Assembly: GCA_902825795.1 (NCBI GenBank)
Contig: CADECG010000019.1
Span: forward strand, 1 to 37,129
Source of the DNA: an uncultured Bacteroidota bacterium
GTDB lineage: Bacteria; Bacteroidota; Bacteroidia; Flavobacteriales_F; PHOS-HE28
Direction: 5' to 3'
Length of the DNA: 37,129 nucleotides
Part shown: piece by piece, positions 1 to 7,079 of the stretch
Numbering within the stretch: the stretch's first letter is position 1
Layout of the letters: the number at the start of each line of letters is the position of its first letter
Made by a program: the position numbers and the translations under genes
Notes under the pieces: generated by a model
Seen by the model: the letters and a program-made list of their open reading frames with translations, nothing else
Databases searched by the model: none
Told to the model about the DNA's origin: nothing

Positions 1-1027
1 CCAAGTGGACGATGTTCCAGCGCTTCAACAACGCCAACACCAGCATGCCCACATTGAGGATCAGCAAGTAGGAGAAGAGCACTTTGAAGTTGCCTTCACC
101 GGAGCTCACCATGAAGGGCGCAGCAAAGCCCCCGATCAATGCGATCACCGCCAGCTCCCGTCGATCGTAGGCAATGGAGAACACCACGGCGAGCGCAGTG
201 ATGACCACCATGATCGCGAACGCCTGCGCTTGGGTGAACATATCACCATACGAGCGGTAAGCGATGGCAATGGTGAAGTACAGAACGCTGATGCCGCCGG
301 CCACAAGCACCGAACTGAAGGCGCGCAATTTCAACCGCAAGCGGTGCGCGATGAACATCAGCACGCCTCCAGAAGCAACGCCGATCAGAACGCGGCCCAC
401 TTCATTGATGTAGTTCCTGCCAATGGCATAGCGCAACAGAAAACCAAGCCCGAGCACCAACACCGCGATACCGATCTTGTTGATGAGGTTCTCACCGATG
501 AACTTCTCCAGATCGGGATTGCTGTCGAGGAACCGCTCCCATGCGCCCTTTTGCGGAGGTGGCGGCGGTGTGCGTGGTGGCGCTGGGCGTGCAGGCTCGA
601 TCACGACCTGCCGGGGTGAATCTGCGGCGATCCGTTCCGTGGGCTGGGCTGCTTGCACCGGTTCGGTGATCACAATGCGCGGCGATGGCGGAACGGATGA
701 CGGCGCTTCGACTTTCGGCTCGGGCGCGACTTCCGCAGGACCTGCTTCCGGTGCGTGGAAAACCCGTGGCTCTGGCTCCCGCATTCCAGCATACCAAGGG
801 TCGCCTGTGGCTGCTACGGGCGGAGTGGTTGGCGCTGGCGGCGCCTGCTGCCCAGCTGAAGCCGACGGCACGGTCACTCGGTCGGCAAGCGCCTTGTGCA
901 GCACGGCCACTTCCTTGCGCAGTTCATCCAGCTGGCGGCTGATGCTGCCGGTGCGCGATGCCGTGATGATCGCAAGGATCAATAGCGCGATGGGGATCAG
1001 CGCTACGAGAACAAGTGCTCCTTCCAT
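1..1027 (-). CDS. DUF2339 family predicted membrane protein (5' part, runs off window)
   Basis: The minus strand is open from an ATG at 1027 to the window edge, giving about 342 residues with the C-terminal part missing. The N-terminus is a transmembrane helix (GALVLVALIPIALLILAII) followed by a short coiled-coil-like stretch (residues about 25-45) and a Pro/Ala/Glu-rich linker of about 120 residues. After this comes a cytosolic-to-membrane transition around FIGENLINKIGIAVLVLGLG and several hydrophobic segments. That pattern, a coiled coil, a Pro-rich linker and then many helices introduced by an ENLINKIG-type motif, is characteristic of the DUF2339 family. These are large polytopic inner-membrane proteins of unknown function. 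The start is supported by a -7-like TTAGTTTG at 1041-1048, 14 nt upstream. Function is not known and none is inferred. Confidence 0.85.
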   Translation of the reverse strand, partial: MEGALVLVALIPIALLILAIITASRTGSISRQLDELRKEVAVLHKALADRVTVPSASAGQQAPPAPTTPPVAATGDPWYAGMREPEPRVFHAPEAGPAEVAPEPKVEAPSSVPPSPRIVITEPVQAAQPTERIAADSPRQVVIEPARPAPPRTPPPPPQKGAWERFLDSNPDLEKFIGENLINKIGIAVLVLGLGFLLRYAIGRNYINEVGRVLIGVASGGVLMFIAHRLRLKLRAFSSVLVAGGISVLYFTIAIAYRSYGDMFTQAQAFAIMVVITALAVVFSIAYDRRELAVIALIGGFAAPFMVSSGEGNFKVLFSYLLILNVGMLVLALLKRWNIVHL

Positions 1028-1040
1028 TGGGGGGTTGCGC

Positions 1041-1048
1041 CAAACTAA
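1041..1048 (-). promoter_or_regulatory. Putative Bacteroidota -7 box upstream of the DUF2339 gene
   Basis: The minus strand reads TTAGTTTG, one mismatch from the Bacteroidota consensus TAnnTTTG, 14 nt before the ATG at 1027. It lies between that gene and the end of the HEAT-repeat gene, so it would give the DUF2339 gene its own promoter. No clear -33 TTG partner was identified. Confidence 0.4.
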
Positions 1049-1072
1049 GCAGCACCGGCGGAAGTCGAGGGA

Positions 1073-1699
1073 TCAGCCCTTCGTCAGTTGCTTCAACACC
1101 TTTTCCACGCGCTTGATCTTGGCAGCGGTGGGCAAGTCCTGCAGCCGTAGTGAAAGGATCCCGACAAACTCCTTCACAACACCGCCCTTCGCGACCGGGG
1201 CGATCAACTCGGCGTACATCGGCAACTGGTTCACCGGTGCGCTGCGCAGTTGTTCGAGCAACAGCGGTATGGTGGTCTTCGCGAAGCGCTCTTCGCTGGC
1301 CAGCTTCACCAATGCCTTAACGGCGTGGTCGCGGGTGATGACGCTGCCCTTGTCCACTGCTGACATGATCTGCGGCAGCATCATGTATACGGCTTCGGGC
1401 TTTACGGTCGTAATGGTGTCTATCGCGCACATCGCACCCCACACCATACGGTTGTCGGGACTGGTCAGCAGGTTCTTGAACTGGGCGAGAAAGGGTGCGA
1501 TCAGTTCGGGTGCGCGACCGCCAACTTCACACAGTGCCTTAAGCGCATCGCTCTTCAGTTCCTTGTTCTTGCCGTTCAACAGGTCAACCAGTTCGCGCAC
1601 CCCGACAACGTTCTTCTCCGCTACGATAGCTTCCGCTAACGCAATGTTCGGCTGCTCATCGGTGCGGCCGAGCGAAGAGGCGAGCTGTGCGGTAACCAT
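1073..1699 (-). CDS. HEAT-repeat protein
   Basis: A 208-residue soluble protein built almost entirely of paired helices in the HEAT/armadillo style, with helix pairs recurring about every 35-40 residues. Recognisable units include the stretches around LVDLLNGKNKELKSDALKAL and MVWGAMCAIDTITTVKPEAV. There is no signal peptide or membrane segment. The frame stays open further upstream, but that part overlaps the preceding gene. The ATG at 1699 shares a base with the TGA of the TfoX-domain gene (TGATG), so translational coupling is likely and this start is preferred. HEAT proteins are usually protein-protein scaffolds; the partner cannot be read here. Co-transcription with the TfoX-domain gene is inferred from the overlap. 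Confidence 0.8.
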   Translation of the reverse strand: MVTAQLASSLGRTDEQPNIALAEAIVAEKNVVGVRELVDLLNGKNKELKSDALKALCEVGGRAPELIAPFLAQFKNLLTSPDNRMVWGAMCAIDTITTVKPEAVYMMLPQIMSAVDKGSVITRDHAVKALVKLASEERFAKTTIPLLLEQLRSAPVNQLPMYAELIAPVAKGGVVKEFVGILSLRLQDLPTAAKIKRVEKVLKQLTKG

Positions 1700-2088
1700 C
1701 ACTTGCGCTTTGCGGTGGCCTTCTTTTTCGGCGCGGGCGACGCGCCCTTCGCCGCCTTCTTCGGCAACCCCTTCACGTATTCCAGCGAGAGCTTCACCCA
1801 CCTTTCCATCGCCTTCGGATTTTCCACCGCGTCGGCATCCACGAAAAGAAACCCCTTCATGTCGCCCTTACCGAAGGTCATCGGTTTCGCGCCAGGCCAC
1901 TTACTGATCTCCGCATGACGCTCCTTGTCGAAACGCGCCATGAAGTCGCCTTTGTTGGTGATGCCAACGCTCATGTTGCCATTGACCATGAAGGCCACGC
2001 CGCCGAACATCTTTTTGTGTTCGGGGTTGGCGCCTTGGGCTTTCAGTGCTTCCGCAATGCGCTGTTCGAAGAGTGGATCATGTGGCAT
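1699..2088 (-). CDS. TfoX N-terminal domain protein
   Basis: A 129-residue protein. Residues about 5-100 match the TfoX/Sxy N-terminal domain, with the hallmark KKMFGGVAFMVNGNMSVGI segment, a following FMARFDKE strand and the GDMKGFLFVDAD hairpin. The tail (about the last 20 residues) is Lys/Ala-rich and probably disordered. Only the N-terminal domain is present; the TfoX C-terminal helix-hairpin-helix-like domain of enterobacterial Sxy is absent, as in most Bacteroidota members. These are often annotated as competence regulators, but the role of the standalone domain is unproven. The start at 2088 (MPHDPLFEQ) is preferred over an upstream ATG at 2127 because a -7-like TACCTTGG lies between them (2106-2113). 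It overlaps the next gene by one base. Confidence 0.85.
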   Translation of the reverse strand: MPHDPLFEQRIAEALKAQGANPEHKKMFGGVAFMVNGNMSVGITNKGDFMARFDKERHAEISKWPGAKPMTFGKGDMKGFLFVDADAVENPKAMERWVKLSLEYVKGLPKKAAKGASPAPKKKATAKRK

Positions 2089-2105
2089 GTCGTACGGAGT
2101 TGCTG

Positions 2106-2113
2106 CCAAGGTA
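2106..2113 (-). promoter_or_regulatory. Putative -7 box for the TfoX/HEAT operon
   Basis: The minus strand carries TACCTTGG 17 nt before the ATG at 2088, matching the TAYCTTYG form seen before several other genes in this window. It supports the shorter start of the TfoX-domain protein. No convincing -33 element was found. Confidence 0.4.
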
Positions 2114-2139
2114 GTAGCCGACCTCATGACTTGCGCCCG

Positions 2140-2159
2140 GCCCGATCTTCCGATCGGGC
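2140..2159. other. Intergenic hairpin GCCCGATC-TTCC-GATCGGGC
   Basis: A perfect 8-bp stem with a 4-nt loop lies between the divergently transcribed TfoX-domain gene and the histidine kinase gene. There is no T-run and no gene ends here, so it is unlikely to be a terminator. A related CCCGAT-CA-ATCGGG hairpin occurs at 16920-16935. Confidence 0.5.
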
Positions 2160-2205
2160 AGTTGCCACGAAGTGCGAGGACACAACGGGATGCACGGGAT
2201 GAAGA

Positions 2206-2222
2206 GGCGGATGGGATCCGCC
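2206..2222. other. Short hairpin just upstream of the kinase start
   Basis: GGCGGAT-GGG-ATCCGCC forms a 7-bp perfect stem with a 3-nt loop ending 12 nt before the GTG start of the kinase gene at 2235. An alternative pairing GATGGG/CCCATC overlaps it. If transcribed it would sit in the leader and could affect initiation; this is inference. Confidence 0.35.
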
Positions 2223-2234
2223 CATCTTTGATGC

Positions 2235-4118
2235 GTGGGCCGTAACCTGACCAACGCCATTGTCCTTTGGGCCGCGCTCATTGGAGCGCCCTTGGCGAAG
2301 GCCCAGACGAACGACACGGCGGACGACCGATCACGATGGGACCGTTGGTTGCGGAGCGCACGTTCGGCAACGGATAGTAGTGGGACCGTGGCGGCAACAG
2401 GTCTTTCGCGGACGCACCAGAACAACGGCGACCTGGACAGCGCCTTGGCGATGGCACAACAGGCGATCCTGCTCGCAAGGGCCGGACTGGATGCAACAGC
2501 AGGAAGGGGCCGAGCGCGTTGGTTGAACCACCTTCTGGTGGCGCAACGCATGATGGGCGCACAACTCTTCTTCCTGAACCGCTACCCGGAAAGCATCGAG
2601 GCGATCAATAGCTACCTGGTCACCGCTGAAGAACTTCAATTGCCGGAGGAGATCGGAGCCGCATACAATTACTTGGGCTATTGCTACACGGCCATGGAAG
2701 ATCTGCCGAGCGCGTTGGCGTGGTCGCGCAAGGCCATGGTCACCATGCGCGGCATCGGCGACGGCATCGATCTGGCGAACGCTTACACGGGGTTGGGCAA
2801 TATCCTGGACGAAATGGGGCAAGGCGACAGCGCGCTGTTCTACTTCCACAAAGCTTTGGACCTTCATCGCACCCTGGATCGGCCGAACAATCATGCGGCC
2901 ACGCTCTTTTCCACGATCGAAACGCTTCGCCACCTTGGGTGGCCAGATAGCGTTGATGCGTACTTGCTCCGCGTGCAGCCACTTGTAGCCTTGTTGGATC
3001 AGCCGCGCAGCGACATGAATTACCTCAACCTGCTAGGTCAGCGTGCCGTGGAAATGGGGAACTCCAAAGAAGGCATTGTCTATCTATTGACGGCCGACTC
3101 GATCTCCGTTGCTATCGAAGACCACCGCTCACGGCACTTTATCAACCGCAGCTTGGCATTGGCGTACGCTGCGATCGGCAATGTGAAGGAGGCATCGCTG
3201 CGCGCCGAATTGGCCGATGCGGAGATGAAAGAGGATATGGGTTTGGAGAAAGTGCGCGCCGTTGCCGCGGCGCAAGCAAAAGCCGAGCAAGAGAAAGAAC
3301 TTGCGACAGCAGCTGCAAACGCCGAGGCGTACAATAAAGGGCGCTGGTTGGCGTGGTCCGTTGCCGGTGGCGGCATCGCGATCGCCGTGTTGTTGGGCAT
3401 GTTGTATAGGCAAAGCCGTAAGAACACACGGAGGCTAACGGCCAGCAACCGGGCGCTGGTGGAAACCCAGGATGAGCTTATGCGCGTCGGCAAAGAGCGC
3501 GAAGCGGAAGTGGTGCGCACCCGGGTGGCGCGGGACATACACGATGAGCTGGGTGGCTCGCTTTCCAAGATCGCGTTGCTCAGTGATCTTGTGCAGCAAG
3601 AAGGATCTCCGGCCGAGGAGCGCGCACAACGCTTGCGCTCCATCGCCGATCATGCGCGGCAGATCCGCGGATCCCTGAATGACGTTGTGTGGGCCGCCGA
3701 CCCTTCCAGCGACAGCGCCGGTTCGTTCATGCAGTATATCGCCGACCGCGCACATCGTTTGCTTGATGGCACCGGAGTCGATCTTCAGTTGAACCTTCAT
3801 GTACAGGACCCCGACCTGCTGCTCGATCCAGCGTTCAAGCACGATCTGTCCATGGTGGTGAAGGAGGCGCTGAACAATGCCTTGAAACATGCACAACCCA
3901 AGATCATCCAGCTGCGTTTCCAAATTGATACCGATCGGTTCGGTTTGGCCATCGCGGATGATGGTCGCGGCTTGGGGCATAGCCCGACCGATGGCGGAAA
4001 TGGGCTGGTGAACATGCGCGCGCGGATCGCAGCGCATGGCGGCAGCCTATCCGTTAACCCGGCGGGGATAGGCACTGGTACATTGGTTGAAGCACATGGT
4101 CCGCTAATACCCCGTTAG
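2235..4118 (+). CDS. TPR-containing sensor histidine kinase, NarL-partner type (HisKA_3)
   Basis: A 627-residue membrane sensor kinase. Residues 1-23 form a signal peptide (ending APLAKA). Residues about 55-330 are TPR-like helical repeats, best seen as GAAYNYLGYCYTAMEDLPSA and DLANAYTGLGNILDEMGQGD. A helical linker leads to one transmembrane segment at 371-391. The cytoplasmic part has an HisKA_3 dimerisation domain with the phospho-acceptor His436 in DIHDELGGSLSK, then a HATPase_c domain with the N-box around Asn547 (KEALNNALKHA) and the DDGRGLG motif near 575-581. The start codon is GTG; an ATG four bases upstream is closed after four codons. The response regulator gene follows 9 nt downstream, giving a standard co-transcribed pair. 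The TPR region presumably senses an extracytoplasmic signal or partner; the ligand is unknown. Confidence 0.93.
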   Translation: MGRNLTNAIVLWAALIGAPLAKAQTNDTADDRSRWDRWLRSARSATDSSGTVAATGLSRTHQNNGDLDSALAMAQQAILLARAGLDATAGRGRARWLNHLLVAQRMMGAQLFFLNRYPESIEAINSYLVTAEELQLPEEIGAAYNYLGYCYTAMEDLPSALAWSRKAMVTMRGIGDGIDLANAYTGLGNILDEMGQGDSALFYFHKALDLHRTLDRPNNHAATLFSTIETLRHLGWPDSVDAYLLRVQPLVALLDQPRSDMNYLNLLGQRAVEMGNSKEGIVYLLTADSISVAIEDHRSRHFINRSLALAYAAIGNVKEASLRAELADAEMKEDMGLEKVRAVAAAQAKAEQEKELATAAANAEAYNKGRWLAWSVAGGGIAIAVLLGMLYRQSRKNTRRLTASNRALVETQDELMRVGKEREAEVVRTRVARDIHDELGGSLSKIALLSDLVQQEGSPAEERAQRLRSIADHARQIRGSLNDVVWAADPSSDSAGSFMQYIADRAHRLLDGTGVDLQLNLHVQDPDLLLDPAFKHDLSMVVKEALNNALKHAQPKIIQLRFQIDTDRFGLAIADDGRGLGHSPTDGGNGLVNMRARIAAHGGSLSVNPAGIGTGTLVEAHGPLIPR

Positions 4119-4127
4119 TTTGCGGCG

Positions 4128-4763
4128 ATGAAGCGGATCCATGTAGCCATAGTGGAAGATGATCGTGATTTCCGTGACTTGTTGCAGGCGGGGATCAAGG
4201 GCGATCCGCGCATTGTGGTCATCGCCACATTCCCTACAGGCGATCGGTTCCTAGCGGAACTGGAGCACCTTGATGCCGATGTGGTGGTGATGGACATCAA
4301 CATGCCCGGCACCAGTGGCATCGACTGCGTTTCGCAGGCCAAGCCGCGCAAACCGGCCATGCAATTCTTGATGAGCACCGTGTTCGAGAACCCCACGTAC
4401 ATCTTCCAAGCCCTGTGCGCCGGTGCAACCGGCTACTTGGTAAAAAGCGCACCGGCCGCAGACCTCATTGCCGCAGTACACGACATCCACTCCGGCGGTT
4501 CGCCGATGAGCCCGGCCATTGCACGAGCTGTTGTGGCTTCGTTCCAAGGTGCACCCGCCCCGAGCATGGAAGAGGCACTGCTCACCGCCAAGGAACGCGA
4601 AGTGGTGGATGGCTTGGCCAGCGGCCTTATGTACAAGGAGATCGCGCATAAGCTTGATGTCAATATCAGCACCGTGCGCACGCACGTCCGCAGCATTTAT
4701 GACAAGCTGCAGGTGCATTCACGAGGCGATGCGATCAAGCGGATGTACCCTGGTCGCGGTTAG
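4128..4763 (+). CDS. NarL/LuxR-family response regulator
   Basis: A 211-residue two-domain regulator. The receiver domain (1-125) has the acidic pair at Glu10-Asp11-Asp12, the phospho-acceptor Asp56 in VVVMDINMP, the switch Ser/Thr around MSTVFEN and Lys445-type equivalent in YLVKSAP. The C-terminal LuxR/GerE helix-turn-helix (about 148-205) has the typical LTAKEREVVDGLASGL and STVRTHVRSIYDKL helices. It follows its cognate kinase by 9 nt. Its last 4 bp overlap the stop of the convergent GEVED gene (stop codons TAG and TAA interlock at 4760-4763). By family it is a DNA-binding transcription factor activated by phosphotransfer from the kinase; target genes are unknown. The adjacent T9SS gene is a reasonable candidate by neighbourhood only. 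Confidence 0.95.
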   Translation: MKRIHVAIVEDDRDFRDLLQAGIKGDPRIVVIATFPTGDRFLAELEHLDADVVVMDINMPGTSGIDCVSQAKPRKPAMQFLMSTVFENPTYIFQALCAGATGYLVKSAPAADLIAAVHDIHSGGSPMSPAIARAVVASFQGAPAPSMEEALLTAKEREVVDGLASGLMYKEIAHKLDVNISTVRTHVRSIYDKLQVHSRGDAIKRMYPGRG

Positions 4764-6964
4764 CGCTTTTGCCAAACGAAGCGCTGCGCTGGCACACCGT
4801 TCAGCACGATCACGTAGACACCGTTCGCCGCATCTCTCATGGGTATGGTGGCAGTAGTCCCGGTGAACTGGCCGGACGCCATGGTTCGGCCGGTAGCCTC
4901 CAGCAGCGCATAGTGTACTGTCCCGACCTCCGTGCGGCGGATCAGTACAATGCCATCGCCCGGCATAGGTAGAATGCTCAGTGCTTGCGCAACGCTTTCG
5001 CCCACGCCCGTGTTCGCGTTGATGGAAACCGTGTAGTCTTCCGTTTCACCGTATGTCGCGTCCGCGCATGCATTCGGGATCGGTTGGAATCCGCATCGTA
5101 CACGCATTCGTTTGTCGCCAAGGACGGCAGCGGGCACGGTGAACGATATGGTCCCCGTTCCGTTCACGCCGTTTATGATGACCGACCCGATCGCCTCACC
5201 TGCATCATTCCAATCACCATCGGCATTGTAGTCGATCCACGCGTGGTAGCTATCGCCGGAATACTCGCCACCGGTGATCGACATGGTGTAGGACACGCCC
5301 ACGTTCAGGGTAGTGCCCAAGGTGGTGAAGTCAACATACGGTGCGGCGTGATCGCCACCGGATGAAATGTTGACCATGTCGCCCAGCTCAATGCCATCGA
5401 TATAGTCACCGCCACGCGTCCAATAGGGGCTGTACGGAACGCACACACCGGCCGGATCCTCAACCACCAATGGTATGTCCAGCAGTTCGCCGAACCCGAC
5501 ATCACCGCAGGCGCTGGCATTGCCATTGTTCGTGTCGTAACCCCGCACACGCAAGATGTGCTGGCCGGGTGGGCAGCTCGCTGGGATCAAGGCGACGATG
5601 CCAAGCGGCTCGAAAGCCATGGTGGCCGCAACTGAGCCGAGCGCTTCGCCCGCATCCGCGAAATCGCCATTGTCGTTCATGTCCAGCCATACATCGTATG
5701 TCTGTGGCAGGTAGGTTCCGGCAACGACATCCACGGCGATGTTCGTTCCGCGATCCACGCGATGCACCGTGTTGCCAAGTGTGTAGAATGGCCACTGCGT
5801 CGTGCCCGGATAGGTAGTGCCATCGAACGTTACGCTGGTAAAACCATCGCCTGCCTGCGTTCCTGCTGTCGGTGGCAGACAAGGAAATACGCCGTGCAAT
5901 ACGGCCAAGGTGAAGTCCTGCGTTTCGCCCCACTCAGCATAGCTACAGGCTGTTACTGCGGGATCATTGTACACACACCGTACGCGCAGGAGCGTATACC
6001 CGACTACTGCATCGGCAGGAACGGTGATGTTGAACGAGGTCGGCGAGAATATGCCAGCGATGGTGAATACACCCAGCTCCTCGCCACCATCATCGAAGTC
6101 GCCGTCCATGTTCCAATCCGCCCATGCACCGTAATGGTCGTTGGCGATGGCGCCGCTGGTGATGGTGATGGTCGCCGTCCCGTTCCTCTGCAACTGTGTT
6201 CCGTATCCCAACGAGGAGGAATAGGCGTGCGTGGGAACAGCGGATTGCGTCATGGAGAAACCGTTCATGGCAACACCTCCGATGAAGTCGTTGGCATATG
6301 GGCCGCGTGCCGTGTATGGGATGCAGGGCAGGCTGCCATTGATCAGGATCACATAGTCCTCTGCTTCGCCATAGCTCTGGTTACTGCAAGCATCAAATGC
6401 GGGATCGTTGTACACACAACGGATGCGCAAACCGGTATAGCCGGGCCGCGCATCGGCGGGTATGTAGATATCCGCCAGGATGTCCTCGAAAGCAGCTGTG
6501 GTCTGTGCGTTCAGCACTTCCTCGAACGCACCGAACTCGCCGTCCTGATCGAAATCTATCCACACCTTGTATTGCTCGAACGCAGCGCCGGGCGGGTCGT
6601 AGGGGCCCACAAGAATGGTCATCGGGTAGACGTTATCCCGATCCACTTGAGCGATGGCATCGCTGCCCTCGTAGCTGTAGTCCGTGAACCCGAGTGCCGT
6701 TTCGGTGGCAACGTAGGTGTTGGAGATGGTGCCGAAGTACACTCCGTCGATGCGGTCACCATCCGACGACCCTACCGTGTAGCCCGGGGTGCAGTACTGG
6801 TTCAAGTCCTCACGGTCTCCGGACCGGTCGAGGGGCCGCACGGGGTTGGAGGGTGAATGGATCGGCCCCATATCCCGCTGGCCAAAGACAGCAATTGCCG
6901 CGGGCAGGGCGAGAAGCAACCAGGTCGAGCGTATCGATGCAGACGTCATTGGCATATGGTTCAT
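4760..6964 (-). CDS. Secreted GEVED-repeat protein with T9SS C-terminal sorting domain
   Basis: About 734 residues. A signal peptide (IRSTWLLLALPAAIAVFG) ends near residue 28. Four GEVED repeats of about 150 residues follow. Each contains a calcium-loop-like DxNxDGD(F/W) segment (for example WADWNMDGDFDDGGEELG) and closes with the defining motif: YGEAEDYVI, WGETQDFTL, FGELLDIPL and YGETEDYTV. The last about 75 residues are a T9SS type-A sorting domain (LSILPMPGDG...GVYVIVLNG...FVWQKR). Starts at 6964, 6955 and 6949 are all possible; the frame is open to 7099, but that part lies across the inverted repeat and lacks a signal peptide at its start. GEVED domains are common in Bacteroidota surface and secreted proteins of poorly known function, probably adhesive or substrate-binding. 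It converges with the NarL regulator and diverges from the NHL-repeat gene. Confidence 0.93.
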   Translation of the reverse strand: MNHMPMTSASIRSTWLLLALPAAIAVFGQRDMGPIHSPSNPVRPLDRSGDREDLNQYCTPGYTVGSSDGDRIDGVYFGTISNTYVATETALGFTDYSYEGSDAIAQVDRDNVYPMTILVGPYDPPGAAFEQYKVWIDFDQDGEFGAFEEVLNAQTTAAFEDILADIYIPADARPGYTGLRIRCVYNDPAFDACSNQSYGEAEDYVILINGSLPCIPYTARGPYANDFIGGVAMNGFSMTQSAVPTHAYSSSLGYGTQLQRNGTATITITSGAIANDHYGAWADWNMDGDFDDGGEELGVFTIAGIFSPTSFNITVPADAVVGYTLLRVRCVYNDPAVTACSYAEWGETQDFTLAVLHGVFPCLPPTAGTQAGDGFTSVTFDGTTYPGTTQWPFYTLGNTVHRVDRGTNIAVDVVAGTYLPQTYDVWLDMNDNGDFADAGEALGSVAATMAFEPLGIVALIPASCPPGQHILRVRGYDTNNGNASACGDVGFGELLDIPLVVEDPAGVCVPYSPYWTRGGDYIDGIELGDMVNISSGGDHAAPYVDFTTLGTTLNVGVSYTMSITGGEYSGDSYHAWIDYNADGDWNDAGEAIGSVIINGVNGTGTISFTVPAAVLGDKRMRVRCGFQPIPNACADATYGETEDYTVSINANTGVGESVAQALSILPMPGDGIVLIRRTEVGTVHYALLEATGRTMASGQFTGTTATIPMRDAANGVYVIVLNGVPAQRFVWQKR

Positions 6965-6993
6965 GGTGCCCGCAAAGCAGTGCTGTTGCATTT

Positions 6994-7029
6994 CACGGGC
7001 GCCTACCATCAAGATGGTAGGCGCCCGTG
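6994..7029. repeat. 17-bp perfect inverted repeat in a divergent promoter region
   Basis: CACGGGCGCCTACCATC (6994-7010) pairs without mismatch with GATGGTAGGCGCCCGTG (7013-7029) around a 2-nt centre. It sits 30 nt upstream of the GEVED start and 51 nt upstream of the NHL start. No gene ends here, so it is not an ordinary terminator. It is either a large operator-like palindrome or a strong hairpin in one or both leaders. Confidence 0.9.
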
Positions 7030-7042
7030 CGACGATGCCATG

Positions 7043-7050
7043 AACGTTTG
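7043..7050 (+). promoter_or_regulatory. Putative -7 box of the NHL-repeat gene
   Basis: AACGTTTG differs from the TAnnTTTG consensus at its first base and lies 29 nt before the ATG at 7080. The inverted repeat ends 13 nt upstream, occupying the place of the -33 region. No TTG is found at normal spacing. Confidence 0.3.
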
Positions 7051-7079
7051 CACGGTCACAAACGCCTACACCACTAACG

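Noticed and set aside
5-1907. Long open frames on the plus strand over 5-619 and 477-1907
   Set aside because: They lie opposite the DUF2339, HEAT and TfoX genes; their peptides are His/Arg/Ser-rich without family features. High GC makes long antisense frames common here.
6994-7029. The inverted repeat as an intrinsic terminator
   Set aside because: Neither flanking gene ends there; both start away from it, and no T-run follows on either side.
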